From VRUE01 sp963716735 (GTDB lineage: Bacteria; Actinomycetota; Thermoleophilia; Solirubrobacterales; 70-9), in assembly GCA_963716735.1 (NCBI GenBank), contig OY970321.1, positions 1,674,001-1,738,000 of the forward strand: a DNA stretch of 64,000 bases, in the 5' to 3' direction. Each line of letters begins with the position of its first letter. Positions within the stretch are counted from its first letter, which is position 1. This document shows positions 1 through 10,133 of this stretch, piece by piece. The translations under genes were made by a program, and so were the position numbers. The notes under the pieces were generated by a model. It did not search any database and was not told where the DNA came from. It was given only the letters and a program-made list of their open reading frames with translations.

Positions 1-1
1 C

Positions 2-502
2 TCCTCGGCGATGCCGCACAAGCGCAACCCGATCCGCACCGAGCGGATAACCGGCCTCGCCCGGGTGCTGCGCGGCTACGCCCAGACGGGTCTGGAGAAC
101 ATCGCCCTCTGGCACGAGCGCGACATCTCCCACTCCGGCGCCGAGCGGGTGATCCTCCCCGACGCGACGATCGGCCTCGACTACATGCAGGACCTAGCGG
201 CCAAGGTCGCGGCGAATATGACGATCCGCGCCGACCGGATGAAGGAGAACCTCGAGCTGACCCACGGTGCCCTCTTCAGCCAGCGGGCGCTCACCGCCCT
301 GGTCGAGTCCGGCCTCAGCCGCGACGACGCCTACCGCGTCGTCCAGGAGAACGCCCAGCGCGCCTGGGATACGGGCACGCACTTCCGCGACCTGCTCGCG
401 GTGGCCGCTCCCGACCTCGACCTCGACGCGGTCTTCGACTACGGCGCCTACGTCGGCCACGTGCCGGCGATCTTCGAGCGCCTCGAAGCGCGGTCGGACT
501 GA
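2..502 (+). CDS. purB: Adenylosuccinate lyase, C-terminal part (5' end outside window)
   Basis: This is the 3' part of a gene that enters from the left edge; the frame is open to base 2. The first residues read SSAMPHKRNP, the fumarase/aspartase superfamily signature that contains the mobile catalytic loop. Adenylosuccinate lyase cleaves SAICAR to AICAR and adenylosuccinate to AMP. The helical C-terminal domain follows (GLENIALWHERDISHS, then a D/E-rich tail). Its position just before a window full of pur genes supports purB rather than argininosuccinate lyase or fumarase. Only about 166 residues are visible, so length cannot be judged. Confidence 0.93.
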   Translation, partial: SSAMPHKRNPIRTERITGLARVLRGYAQTGLENIALWHERDISHSGAERVILPDATIGLDYMQDLAAKVAANMTIRADRMKENLELTHGALFSQRALTALVESGLSRDDAYRVVQENAQRAWDTGTHFRDLLAVAAPDLDLDAVFDYGAYVGHVPAIFERLEARSD

Positions 503-509
503 GCGCGCG

Positions 510-920
510 TCAGGTCCGCGAGAGCAAGCCCAGCGCGCGCCACAGCTCCTGCGTGTCGCCGACCACCCACGCCTCCTCGATCAGGCCGCCGACAAGCCGG
601 AAGAAGGCAGCGCCGGCGTACTCGACCCGAGCGCCGGTCGGCGCGATGTCGCCGAGAGGCCCACGGTGGGTGCCGGTCCAGGTCATCCGCGTCACGACGC
701 GATCCGCATCGACCATGATCTCGTCGATGCGGTTATGCCAGTCGGGAAAGGCAGCGTGGACACCCTCGATGTATCGCTCGAAGTCCTCGCGTCCTTCACA
801 GGCGGTCCCAAGGGATCCCCGGAAGCGGATCGCCGGAGAGACGATCTCGTCCGCGATCTCGAGCCGCCAGCGATTCCACAGCTCGTCGTAGAAGCGGCGG
901 ACTGTGGCTTCGTTTGTCAC
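510..920 (-). CDS. SnoaL-like / nuclear transport factor 2-fold protein
   Basis: A 136-residue protein starting at GTG (920). It has the pattern of small alpha+beta SnoaL-like proteins: an N-terminal helix (VRRFYDELWN), a repeated G.EDFERY..GVHAAFPDWH core, and a strand TRMTWTGTHRG leading to a C-terminal AFFRL..G.I.E..VVGD. Members include polyketide cyclases and many proteins of unknown function. Nothing indicates a substrate. It converges on purB, with 7 bp between the stops, and is divergent from the gene at 964. Confidence 0.75.
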   Translation of the reverse strand: MTNEATVRRFYDELWNRWRLEIADEIVSPAIRFRGSLGTACEGREDFERYIEGVHAAFPDWHNRIDEIMVDADRVVTRMTWTGTHRGPLGDIAPTGARVEYAGAAFFRLVGGLIEEAWVVGDTQELWRALGLLSRT

Positions 921-963
921 GTCGATCCCGGACTCATCGTGGTCGCTTCTACACTAGAAGGAG

Positions 964-1302
964 ATGCCCCAGGACCTTCCCATCGTCTGCTCGCTCAACG
1001 TTGGCGAACTCGAGCGGCGACTCGCGGCGATCAGCGAAATCGGCGCGAGGAGCCTTGTCGGTTGTCACCAGGAAGGTGGCAGGCACCTGCTGCGCTTCCG
1101 CCCCGATTCGGAGACCCGCGAGCACCTCGAAGGGATCGTCGAGGGCGAGAGGCAGTGCTGCTCCTTCCTCGACCTCTCCCTGAGGGAAGATTGCTGCCAC
1201 CTGATCCTCTCGGTTGCCGCGCCAGAGGCGGGGCAACCGACCGCCGACGGGCTTGCGATGGCGTTTGCGGCGGGGGCTCGGTCAGACCTCGACCACGGTT
1301 AA
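964..1302 (+). CDS. Small conserved protein with paired cysteines
   Basis: 112 residues. The central part reads EGERQCCSFLDLSL then EDCCHLILSV; the ERQCC(S/P)FL motif resembles small proteins often found near metal-response regulators, so thiol metal binding is possible but not shown. An AGAAGGAG stretch abuts the ATG with only 1-2 nt spacing, which is too short for a standard ribosome site, so the true start may lie slightly downstream. The last 21 bp overlap the 3' end of vapC on the other strand. Confidence 0.6.
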   Translation: MPQDLPIVCSLNVGELERRLAAISEIGARSLVGCHQEGGRHLLRFRPDSETREHLEGIVEGERQCCSFLDLSLREDCCHLILSVAAPEAGQPTADGLAMAFAAGARSDLDHG

Positions 1303-1692
1303 TCCGTTGACGCCGGAGAGGGCGTAGAAGTCGTGGTCCTGAGTAACCACTGGAATCGAGCGCGCGGCGGCGGTCGCGGCAATCCAAAGATCGTTGGCGC
1401 TGACCTTTTGACCAGAAGCCATCAAATAGGCGCGCATCCCCGCCCAAGTGCCGGCAACCTCGTGGTCGACCGGAAGAGTGGCAGTGCCGGAGATCCTCTC
1501 CAGGGTCATGAGCCGCCGGTCGCGGCTCATGAGGTCCGGCGCCGCGAGTACGCCGGCCCGCAACTCCGCCACGGTGATGATGGAGATGGCAGCACTCTTG
1601 GGCAGGGCCTCCGCCCGAATGGGCCGGCCCACCTCCGCGGCCACTAGAACGGACGTGTCAAGCAGCCCTACGCCGACCCGATCTGCGCTCAC
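1282..1692 (-). CDS. vapC: VapC-type PIN-domain ribonuclease toxin
   Basis: 136 residues with a PIN fold: the N-terminal LLDTSVLVA carries the first acidic residue, VAELRAG the conserved Glu, SANDLWIAATA the third acid and VVTQDHDF the fourth. PIN toxins of this kind are Mg2+-dependent endoribonucleases that attack tRNA or rRNA; the target cannot be read from sequence. It starts at GTG (1692), overlapping the vapB stop in a GTGA junction, so the two are translationally coupled. All acidic positions look intact. Confidence 0.9.
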   Translation of the reverse strand: MSADRVGVGLLDTSVLVAAEVGRPIRAEALPKSAAISIITVAELRAGVLAAPDLMSRDRRLMTLERISGTATLPVDHEVAGTWAGMRAYLMASGQKVSANDLWIAATAAARSIPVVTQDHDFYALSGVNGLTVVEV

Positions 1693-1952
1693 AGGATCGG
1701 GCCCAGATCCTCGGTCGTTTCGTCCCTCAGCTTTGCCAGATCTGCTCCCCAGGTCGGGTCGCCATCGGCGATCGCGCGAATCTCCATCACGTCCGCCGGA
1801 CTCAGCCAGCGCGGCGCATCCTCCGATCGATGCGGAATCAGATCAGCGACGGCCCTTCCCCGCACGGTGATGACGACGGTCTCTCCGGCCTCGACCCGGC
1901 GCAAGACGCCGGCGGTGTCGTTTCTCAACTCTCTGGTCGCAACTTCTACCAT
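1689..1952 (-). CDS. vapB: Phd/YefM-family antitoxin of VapC
   Basis: 87 residues from ATG 1952: VATRELRNDTAGVLRRVEAGETVVITVRG is the Phd/YefM DNA-binding fold (the R.N...L..V..GE.V.IT.RG pattern). The C-terminal half (DPTWGADLAKLRDETTEDLG) would wrap the toxin. Antitoxins of this kind bind the VapC active site and repress their own operon. An open frame extends further upstream, but the start at 1952 matches the family N-terminus and lies just after a palindromic operator. Confidence 0.88.
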   Translation of the reverse strand: MVEVATRELRNDTAGVLRRVEAGETVVITVRGRAVADLIPHRSEDAPRWLSPADVMEIRAIADGDPTWGADLAKLRDETTEDLGPIL

Positions 1953-1972
1953 AGTGCTACGAGCGTAGCACT
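1953..1972. promoter_or_regulatory. Palindromic operator next to the vapB start codon
   Basis: Inverted repeat with 8-bp perfect arms (AGTGCTAC / GTAGCACT) around a 4-bp centre, ending 1 bp upstream of the vapB ATG. Antitoxin autoregulation through such a site is standard for Phd/VapB operons. Binding here would occlude the promoter or start region. The repeat is seen directly; its role is inferred. Confidence 0.65.
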
Positions 1973-2008
1973 TGGCTCGGATCTGGCGAGCAGCTAGGGT
2001 TCGCGGCC

Positions 2009-2305
2009 GTGATCCTCTACACCTGCGGGCAGAAGAAAACGGGACCAGCCTTTGCGCATCCGTGCGCGAAGGCGGGCAAGGCACTCGACGCCGCGGGCTA
2101 CGAGTACGAGCTGCGCACCGTCGGCGGCTACAGATTGATGCCCTGGACCTGGGGCAGCCGCGACGACGAGCGGGCGGAGATCAAGAAGCTGAGCGGCACC
2201 AACGAGGTGCCGATCCTGGTGCTCGACGACGGCGAGGTGATCTCCGGCTCGAGCACGATCGCGCGCTGGGCCGGAGAGCATCCGGCGGCGAAGACCGACG
2301 GCTAA
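2009..2305 (+). CDS. Glutathione S-transferase N-terminal / glutaredoxin-like protein
   Basis: 98 residues from GTG: ILYTCGQKK...AHPCAKAGKALDAAGYEYELRTV is a thioredoxin-fold first half, and NEVPILVLDDGEVISGSSTIARW carries the cis-Pro (VP) and the GSS.I.. glutathione-contact pattern of GST N-domains. No C-terminal helical domain follows, so it is a stand-alone thioredoxin-like module. The stop codon TAA lies in the 6-bp target duplication of the adjacent insertion sequence but is preserved. Confidence 0.75.
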   Translation: MILYTCGQKKTGPAFAHPCAKAGKALDAAGYEYELRTVGGYRLMPWTWGSRDDERAEIKKLSGTNEVPILVLDDGEVISGSSTIARWAGEHPAAKTDG

Positions 2306-2306
2306 G
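2301..2306. repeat. Target-site duplication GCTAAG (second copy 3361-3366)
   Basis: GCTAAG flanks the insertion sequence on both sides. Removing the element plus one copy restores a continuous junction in which the GST-like TAA stop and the P450 TAG stop (other strand) overlap. Confidence 0.85.
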
Positions 2307-3360
2307 TGTAGTTACTCAGCACGTTGTTCCAACTCGGTAAGCCGAGCCGCGGGTGCCTTGTGGCCAAGGGAGCCGTGTCGTCTCCTGAAGTTGTAGTGAT
2401 CGAGCCAGCCGGGCAGCGCCGCGGTGCGCTCAGCAGAGGAGCCATAGATGGCGCCATAGGCCCAGCGGTTGGTGAGCGTCTGAATGAAGCGCTCGGCCTT
2501 GCCGTTGGTCTGAGGCCGGTAGGGGCGGGTGAAGATGTGGCGCATATCGAGCTCAGCGCAGGCCTGCGCGTGCACGGCGGAGCGATAACAGGAGCCATTG
2601 TCTGAGAGCACCCGCTCGACCTGAACTCCCATTCCCTTGAACCAGTTGACAGCTCGGCGCAGGAACCCTGCCGCCGTGGTGCCCTTCTCGTCGGCCAAGA
2701 CCTCAACGTAGGCAAGGCGGGTGGCGTCATCGACGCAGACGTGGACGAACTCCCAGCCGGTGGCCCCTTTGCCGTGGTTGCCCCCACGCTTTTGCTGGCT
2801 CTTGCGATTCCCGGTGACTCGGTGCCCAGCGCCTTTGGCGCTGATCCTCCCCAGCTTCTTGATGTCGACATGGATCAGCTCCCCAGGGCACTTGCGCTCA
2901 TAGCGGTTGGGCGGCTCGAATGGCTCCAGGCGACTGCGCTTGCCTAGCCCGATCCGAGCCAGCCACCTGGAGACGGTCGAGAGCGCCATGCCCAAGACCT
3001 CGGCGATCTCAGCAGCGGTCATCCGCAGACGTCGTAGGGCCTCGACCGCCTGAAGGCGGTCGGCCGGAAGCCGTGAAGGCACCCGCTTGGGTGCGGAACT
3101 GCGATCCAGCAGTCCTGCCTCTCCCTCCGCTCGCCAGCGGGCCAGCCACTTGCGAGCGCTCCGCTCGCTGATGCCGGCGGCCTCGGCCGCCACCATCAGC
3201 GACCAGTCCTCCTCTTCGATGCGCTTGACCAGCAGCCTGCGGCTGTTCGGGCAGGTTCGAGCGTTAGCGTGGATCTTCATCCGGTGTCCTCCTTGATCTG
3301 GGTGGCTCGCACCCCCAGCCTTCAAGGAGGCCCGGATGAACAACGTTGTGAGGAACTACA
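2307..3360 (-). mobile_element. IS481-family insertion sequence, complete
   Basis: A 1054-bp element with imperfect terminal inverted repeats of about 25 bp: left TGTAGTTACTCAGCACGTTG, right end in reverse complement TGTAGTTCCTCACAACGTTG. It encodes one transposase on the minus strand and is bounded by a 6-bp GCTAAG duplication. Repeats, duplication and transposase frame all look intact, so the insertion is probably recent. Its GC content is visibly lower than the flanking genes. Confidence 0.93.
2312..3280 (-). CDS. IS481-family DDE transposase
   Basis: 322 residues from the ATG at 3280 (MKIHANART). An N-terminal helix-turn-helix pair (LLVKRIEEEDWSLMVAAEAA, then AAEIAEVLGMALSTVSRWL) precedes an rve-type RNase H core with the acidic triad in HVDIKKLG, VLSDNGSCY and NGKAERFIQ. 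HHGSLGHK-like and P..RL motifs close the core (RRHGSLGHKAPAARL). It would cut and paste the element via its terminal repeats. No frameshift or stop is seen. Confidence 0.95.
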   Translation of the reverse strand: MKIHANARTCPNSRRLLVKRIEEEDWSLMVAAEAAGISERSARKWLARWRAEGEAGLLDRSSAPKRVPSRLPADRLQAVEALRRLRMTAAEIAEVLGMALSTVSRWLARIGLGKRSRLEPFEPPNRYERKCPGELIHVDIKKLGRISAKGAGHRVTGNRKSQQKRGGNHGKGATGWEFVHVCVDDATRLAYVEVLADEKGTTAAGFLRRAVNWFKGMGVQVERVLSDNGSCYRSAVHAQACAELDMRHIFTRPYRPQTNGKAERFIQTLTNRWAYGAIYGSSAERTAALPGWLDHYNFRRRHGSLGHKAPAARLTELEQRAE

Positions 3361-3361
3361 G

Positions 3362-4693
3362 CTAAGCAGCGACCAGCTCGCGGGCCAGGTGGCGCGAGCT
3401 GAGGACCACGGGAGTGCCGTCCTTGGGCGAGAGGGTGATGTTGCGGCGGCCGATCTTCTCCGGCCTCGAACTGGCCTTGTGCAGCTCGCAGCGGGTCAGC
3501 ACCTCGCGCAGGACGATCCGCATCTCGAACTCGGCGAAGGCGGCGCCGAGGCAGCGGCGGATACCGCCGCCGAAGGGGATCCAGGCGTAGGTGTCTGGCT
3601 GCTCGTCGAGGAAGCGCTCGGGACGGAAGGCGAAGGGCTCGGGGTAGGCATCGGCGCGGGTGTGGGCGAGCCAGATCGCCGGGGTGACGTCGGTCCCGGC
3701 GGGAAGGGTGAGACCGTCGGCCTCGAGATCCACGGCGAGGCGACGGCCGGCCAGCGGCACCACCGGTCGTAGTCGCAGCGACTCGCTGATCGTCGCCCGC
3801 AGGTAGTCGTCCTCCCCGGCCTCGAGCGACTCGCGCAGGCGGGCCAGCTCGCGCGGGTGGCGCAGCAGCAGGTCGAAGGTCCAGGCGAGCGCCGTCGCGG
3901 TCGTCTCGTGGCCGGCCAGCAGCAGCGTCATCAGCTGGTCACGCAGGTCGGTGTCGCTCATCGGCTCGCCGTCCTCGAAGTGGGCCAGCATCAGCTGCGA
4001 GAGGATGTCGTCGCGTTCCTCCAGATCGTCCCTCGTGCGGTGCTCGGCGATCTCCGCGTAGAGCAGCTCGTCGACCGCCCTCAGCTGGGCCTCGAATTTT
4101 GCCCAGGGGCCGCGGCCGCCGAAGCGGCGTGCCGCGAGGCCGATCAGCTGCGTGAAGGGCGACGCGGTCGCCTCCAAAAGCTCCGTCAGCACAACCCGTA
4201 GCTGCTCCAGCCGCGGCCCCTCGCTGACGCCGAAGACGACGCGCAGGATCACCTCCAGCGTCATCGCCTGCATGTGCGGGTGGATCGCGAACTCCTCGCC
4301 GAGTGGCCAGGAGTCGATCTCGGCATCGACGATCTCGCTGACGATCGGCTCGTAGGAGCGCATCCGCTCGCCGTGGAAGGCGGGCAGCATCAGCTTGCGG
4401 TGCGCCAGATGGTCAGCGCCCTCGATCACCAGCACCGAGCGCGAGCCTACGATCGGCGTCAAGGCGATCTCGCGGCCGGGCGGCAGTCCGTGCGAGCGCT
4501 CGGTGTAGAGGGCCTTGATCGCGGCCGGGTCGGAAATCATCACCATCGGCCGCTCGAAGCTGAGGAATTTGAGGCTGAAGCTGTCCCCGTAGCGCTCGCG
4601 ACATTCCTGCATGAAGGGCAGCGGGCGGAAGGACCACCTGAGCGTCTGGACCAGCGGAGAACTCTTCGGTTCCGGAGGAAGCATCGCGCGCAC
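3362..4693 (-). CDS. Cytochrome P450
   Basis: 443 residues, full length for a bacterial P450. The I-helix oxygen-binding motif is LLLAGHETTATAL, the K-helix ExxR is ESLRLRP, and the haem-ligand loop is FGGGIRRCLGAAFAEFEM with the axial Cys. These give a soluble haem monooxygenase that needs redox partners, none of which is adjacent. The substrate is unknown. The gene is divergent from purC. Its TAG stop lies in the IS target duplication and is retained, so the protein is not truncated. Confidence 0.96.
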   Translation of the reverse strand: MRAMLPPEPKSSPLVQTLRWSFRPLPFMQECRERYGDSFSLKFLSFERPMVMISDPAAIKALYTERSHGLPPGREIALTPIVGSRSVLVIEGADHLAHRKLMLPAFHGERMRSYEPIVSEIVDAEIDSWPLGEEFAIHPHMQAMTLEVILRVVFGVSEGPRLEQLRVVLTELLEATASPFTQLIGLAARRFGGRGPWAKFEAQLRAVDELLYAEIAEHRTRDDLEERDDILSQLMLAHFEDGEPMSDTDLRDQLMTLLLAGHETTATALAWTFDLLLRHPRELARLRESLEAGEDDYLRATISESLRLRPVVPLAGRRLAVDLEADGLTLPAGTDVTPAIWLAHTRADAYPEPFAFRPERFLDEQPDTYAWIPFGGGIRRCLGAAFAEFEMRIVLREVLTRCELHKASSRPEKIGRRNITLSPKDGTPVVLSSRHLARELVAA

Positions 4694-4739
4694 AGGTTCG
4701 CAGACGGCAGGCGCAAAGGCCCTCCGCTGCGACGATGGT

Positions 4740-4752
4740 TAGCATCGGCTTA
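4740..4752 (+). promoter_or_regulatory. Possible leaderless promoter -10 box for purC
   Basis: TAGCAT (4740-4745) lies 7 nt before the ATG at 4753. This is the spacing expected if transcription starts at the A of the start codon. No Shine-Dalgarno sequence precedes either in-frame ATG (4735 or 4753). Tentative. Confidence 0.4.
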
Positions 4753-5601
4753 ATGCCAGCCATTGCAGATTTGAAGCTTCATTCCTCCGGCAAGGTGCGC
4801 GAGATCTACGAGTGGGACGACGACCTGCTGATGGTCGCCTCGGACCGGATCTCGATCTACGACGTGGTGATGCCGACGCCGATCCCCGACAAGGGGAAGG
4901 TGCTCAACCGGATCTCGGAATTCTGGTTCGAGCTGACCGGCGACATCGTCCCCAACCACTTCCTCTCCGCCGACGTCCCCGAGGAGGCGATGGAACGGGG
5001 CATGCGGGTGAGGAAGCTGGAGATGTACCCGGTCGAGTGCGTCGTCCGCGGTTACCTCTCCGGCTCGGGTTGGAAGGAATACAAGGCAGGGGGCGCGGTC
5101 TGCGGGATCGAGCTGCCGCCCAACCTGCTCGAGTCCGACAAGCTGCCGGAGCCGATCTTCACCCCGGCGACCAAGGCCGAGATCGGCGACCACGACGAGA
5201 ACGTCGACTTCGAGCGGGCGGCGGAGATCGTCGGCGACCGGGCGCTGATGGAAGAGCTGCGGCGGATCTCGATCGAGGTCTACCAGCGCGGCGCCGAGCA
5301 CGCGGCCGAGCGCGGCATCATCCTCGCCGACACCAAGTTCGAGTTCGGCCGCCACGCCGGCGCCGAGATCGTCCTCGGCGACGAGGTCCTCACCCCCGAC
5401 TCCTCACGCTTCTGGCCGGCGGATCGCTACGAGCCCGGCAAGACGCAGCCCTCCTTCGACAAGCAGTTCGTGCGCGACTGGGCCGACGCAGCAGGCTGGG
5501 ACCACAAGCCGCCGGCGCCGGAGCTGCCGGCGGACGTGATCGAGCAGACGCGGGCCAAGTACGTCGAGGCCTACGAGCGGATCACGGAGCGCTCCTTCTA
5601 G
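4753..5601 (+). CDS. purC: SAICAR synthase (phosphoribosylaminoimidazole-succinocarboxamide synthase)
   Basis: 282 residues from ATG 4753 (an in-frame ATG at 4735 would add six). SAICAR synthase joins aspartate to CAIR using ATP. Diagnostic segments are LHSSGKVREIYEWDDDLLMVASDRIS at the N-terminus, VECVVRGYLSGSGWKEY and IILADTKFEFG. The C-terminus, ALTPDSSRFWPADRY-like then PSFDKQFVRDWAD, is that of the longer form of the family. It opens the purC-purS-purQ-purL operon, 16 bp before purS. Confidence 0.96.
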   Translation: MPAIADLKLHSSGKVREIYEWDDDLLMVASDRISIYDVVMPTPIPDKGKVLNRISEFWFELTGDIVPNHFLSADVPEEAMERGMRVRKLEMYPVECVVRGYLSGSGWKEYKAGGAVCGIELPPNLLESDKLPEPIFTPATKAEIGDHDENVDFERAAEIVGDRALMEELRRISIEVYQRGAEHAAERGIILADTKFEFGRHAGAEIVLGDEVLTPDSSRFWPADRYEPGKTQPSFDKQFVRDWADAAGWDHKPPAPELPADVIEQTRAKYVEAYERITERSF

Positions 5602-5617
5602 TGCGGCGGTCGCGGTA

Positions 5618-5851
5618 ATGGCGAAGGCCAGGGTCCTGATCCGGCCGAAGGAGGGAATCCTCGACCCGCAGGGCAAGGCGGTCGAGCGGGCGCTGCCGGC
5701 GCTCGGCTTCGAGGGGATCGAGCACGTGCGGGTCGGGCGCATGGTCGAGCTGGAGGCGGACGACCCGGCGCAGCTCCCGGCGCTCTGCGAGAAGCTGCTC
5801 GCCAACCCGCTGATCGAGGACTTCGAGATCGAGAGCATCGACGGCGCCTGA
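5618..5851 (+). CDS. purS: Phosphoribosylformylglycinamidine synthase subunit PurS
   Basis: 77 residues (KARVLIRPKEGILDPQGKAVE...GFEGIEHVRVGRMVELE), the normal size for PurS. It is the small structural subunit that lets PurQ dock on PurL in the three-subunit FGAM synthase of Gram-positive type. Its TGA overlaps the purQ ATG (TGATG). Confidence 0.95.
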   Translation: MAKARVLIRPKEGILDPQGKAVERALPALGFEGIEHVRVGRMVELEADDPAQLPALCEKLLANPLIEDFEIESIDGA

Positions 5852-6518
5852 TGCTCTGGGGCGTCGTCCAGTTCCCCGGCTCCTGCGACGAGCGGGATGC
5901 CCTGCACGCCTGCGAGCTGAGCGGCGGCGAGGCGCGGCTGATCTGGCACGAAGAGCGCGACCTGAGCGGTATCGACGCGGTCGTCGTCCCCGGCGGCTTC
6001 TCCTACGGCGACTACCTGCGGGCCGGGGCGATCGCACGCTTCTCGCCGGCGATGGAGGCGGTGGCGGAGTTCGCCGCGGCGGGCGGCCCGGTGCTGGGAA
6101 TCTGCAACGGTTTCCAGGTCCTCTGCGAAGCGAACCTGCTTCCCGGCGCCCTGCTCCTCAACGAGAGCATGCGCTTCACCTGTCGCCAGGTCGACCTGAT
6201 TGCAGCCTTTTCCACACCAGGGTGGGGAAAAGGCTGCAATGAGTCGGAGGGGTCGCGGCTTTCGATCCCGGCCAAGCACGGGGAAGGGCGGTACTGGGCA
6301 CCGGAGGAGATGCTCAACACGATCGAGGCGAACGGGCAGGTGGCGTTTCGCTACGCGTCCGGACAGAACCCGAACGGCTCGCTGCGGGACATCGCCGGCG
6401 TCCGCAATGAGGCCGGCAACGTGCTCGGCCTGATGCCCCACCCCGAGCACGCGGTCGACGCGATGACGGGATCTACGGATGGGCTACGGATATTCGAAGG
6501 TGTCGCCGGGAGCCGCGT

Positions 6519-6522
<4 letters not shown>
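5851..6522 (+). CDS. purQ: FGAM synthase glutaminase subunit PurQ, with an in-frame palindrome
   Basis: 223 residues. A class-I glutamine amidotransferase that feeds ammonia from glutamine to PurL. The nucleophile elbow is GICNGFQVLCE and the catalytic His/Glu are in PHPEHAVD; HGEGRYW is also conserved. Residues 117-130 (IAAFSTPGWGKGCN) are encoded exactly by a 42-nt palindrome at 6199-6240 and do not resemble the usual family sequence at this place, between the MRFTCRQVDL strand and the IPAKHGEGRY loop. The region normally forms a surface loop, so function may be kept. GTGA overlap with purL. Confidence 0.94.
6199..6240. repeat. 42-nt palindrome inside purQ
   Basis: Left arm ATTGCAGCCTTTTCCACACC and right arm GGTGGGGAAAAGGCTGCAAT are reverse complements except at one position, around a 2-nt loop. 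It starts on a codon boundary (codon 117) and spans exactly 14 codons. No T-run follows, so it is not a standard intrinsic terminator. Confidence 0.85.
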
Positions 6523-8768
<2,246 letters not shown>

Positions 8769-8846
8769 ACGCCGCCTAACCGGGCAGTTCTCTCTGTGCA
8801 TCCCTGCGACCCATCGGTGGCAGGGGTGAACGATGGAGGAACGAGA

Positions 8847-10133
8847 GTGACACCACGGGTGACGATCGCAGCCCTGACCTCATTTTTGATCTGCTTGGGG
8901 GCAGTGGCCTCGGTCGTTGCCCTTGGTGGCTGCGGCGGCAGCGCCGAGGCCGGCCCACCCACGCTTAAGTGGTTCGTCGCGATCCAACCGGGGGGCACGA
9001 TCGAGGCGGTTGCCGAACGCTGCTCTAAAGAATCGGGCGGCCGCTACGAGGTCGAAGCGGAATTCCTGCCGACCGACGCCAGCCAGCAGCGCGAACAGCT
9101 GGTGCGCAGGCTCGGCGCGGAGGACCCCTCGATCGACATCGTCGGCATGGACGTGATCTGGACCGGCGAGTTCGCCAACGCCGGCTGGGTCGAAGAGTGG
9201 ACGGGGCCGCTGAAGAAACAGGTGACCGAAAAGGTCTTCTCCAACGTGATAGAGACCGCCTCGTTCGAGGGCAAGCTCTACGCCGCGCCCTTCAACACCA
9301 ACACGCAGCTGCTCTGGTATCGCAAAGACCTGGTGCCGAAACCGCCGCGCACCTGGGACGAGATGATCGAACAGGCGGAAGAACTCGGGCGCGGCAACGC
9401 CGGCACGATCCAGGTGCAGGCCAACCGCTACGAGGGTTTCATGGTCTGGGTCAACGCGCTGATCGAAAGCGCCGGCACGCCGATCCTGTCCGGCCCAGAA
9501 GCGGTCGATCTGCGCGAGGCCCCAACCGAAAAAGCGCTCGCGGTGATGGGCAGGCTGGCGAACTCCTCCGCCGCCCCGCCGAGCCTCTCGACCTCCGACG
9601 AGGACACCAGCCGGCTGGCCTTCGAGGCGGGCGAATCCGCCTTCATGACCAACTACACCTTCGCCTACGCGAGCGCCCAGGCCGAAGCGCCGGAGATCGG
9701 CAAAGAGATGGGCTATGCGCGCTTTCCACGGGTCGACGCGAACCGGCCGAGCAAACCTCCGCTGGGCGGCTTCAACCTCGCGGTCAGCTCTTACTCGAAC
9801 CACAAGGACGTCGCCTTCGACGCCGCCGCCTGCCTGGCGAATAGCAAAAGCCAGATGACCGCGACGGAACTGGACGGGCTGCCGCCGTCCCGCTCCGACC
9901 TTTACGCCACCAAAACCGTGACCGAGGCCTACCCCGGTTTCGCACAGCTGGTCAAAAAGTCGATCGAGGACTCCGGTCCCCGCCCGACGACGCCCGCCTA
10001 CCAGGACGTCTCACTCGCGGTGCAGCGCACGCTGCACCCCCCGGACAAGATCGACCCCGAAGACACCAGCTCGATCTATGAGGAGCTGAAATCGAACCTC
10101 GACGACGCGGTCAAGCACGAAGGGCTGTTCTGA
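8847..10133 (+). CDS. ABC transporter sugar-binding lipoprotein
   Basis: 428 residues from GTG 8847, with GGAGGAACGAGA just upstream as ribosome site. The N-terminus is a lipoprotein signal: basic start, hydrophobic stretch, lipobox LGGC, with the lipidated Cys around residue 30. The rest matches solute-binding family 1 (maltose/trehalose class): YAAPFNTNTQLLWYRKDL, PPRTWDEMIEQAEEL and GGFNLAVSSYS. It would capture a sugar outside the membrane for the permeases encoded next. The ligand is not determinable; the context resembles LpqY-SugABC-type importers. Confidence 0.92.
   Translation: MTPRVTIAALTSFLICLGAVASVVALGGCGGSAEAGPPTLKWFVAIQPGGTIEAVAERCSKESGGRYEVEAEFLPTDASQQREQLVRRLGAEDPSIDIVGMDVIWTGEFANAGWVEEWTGPLKKQVTEKVFSNVIETASFEGKLYAAPFNTNTQLLWYRKDLVPKPPRTWDEMIEQAEELGRGNAGTIQVQANRYEGFMVWVNALIESAGTPILSGPEAVDLREAPTEKALAVMGRLANSSAAPPSLSTSDEDTSRLAFEAGESAFMTNYTFAYASAQAEAPEIGKEMGYARFPRVDANRPSKPPLGGFNLAVSSYSNHKDVAFDAAACLANSKSQMTATELDGLPPSRSDLYATKTVTEAYPGFAQLVKKSIEDSGPRPTTPAYQDVSLAVQRTLHPPDKIDPEDTSSIYEELKSNLDDAVKHEGLF

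Noticed and set aside
3362..4693. P450 gene disrupted by the insertion sequence
   Set aside because: The duplicated GCTAAG restores the TAG stop, and the protein ends normally after the haem-loop and C-terminal strands.
6199..6240. Intrinsic terminator within purQ
   Set aside because: No T-run follows, and the frame continues through the hairpin into conserved PurQ and then PurL.
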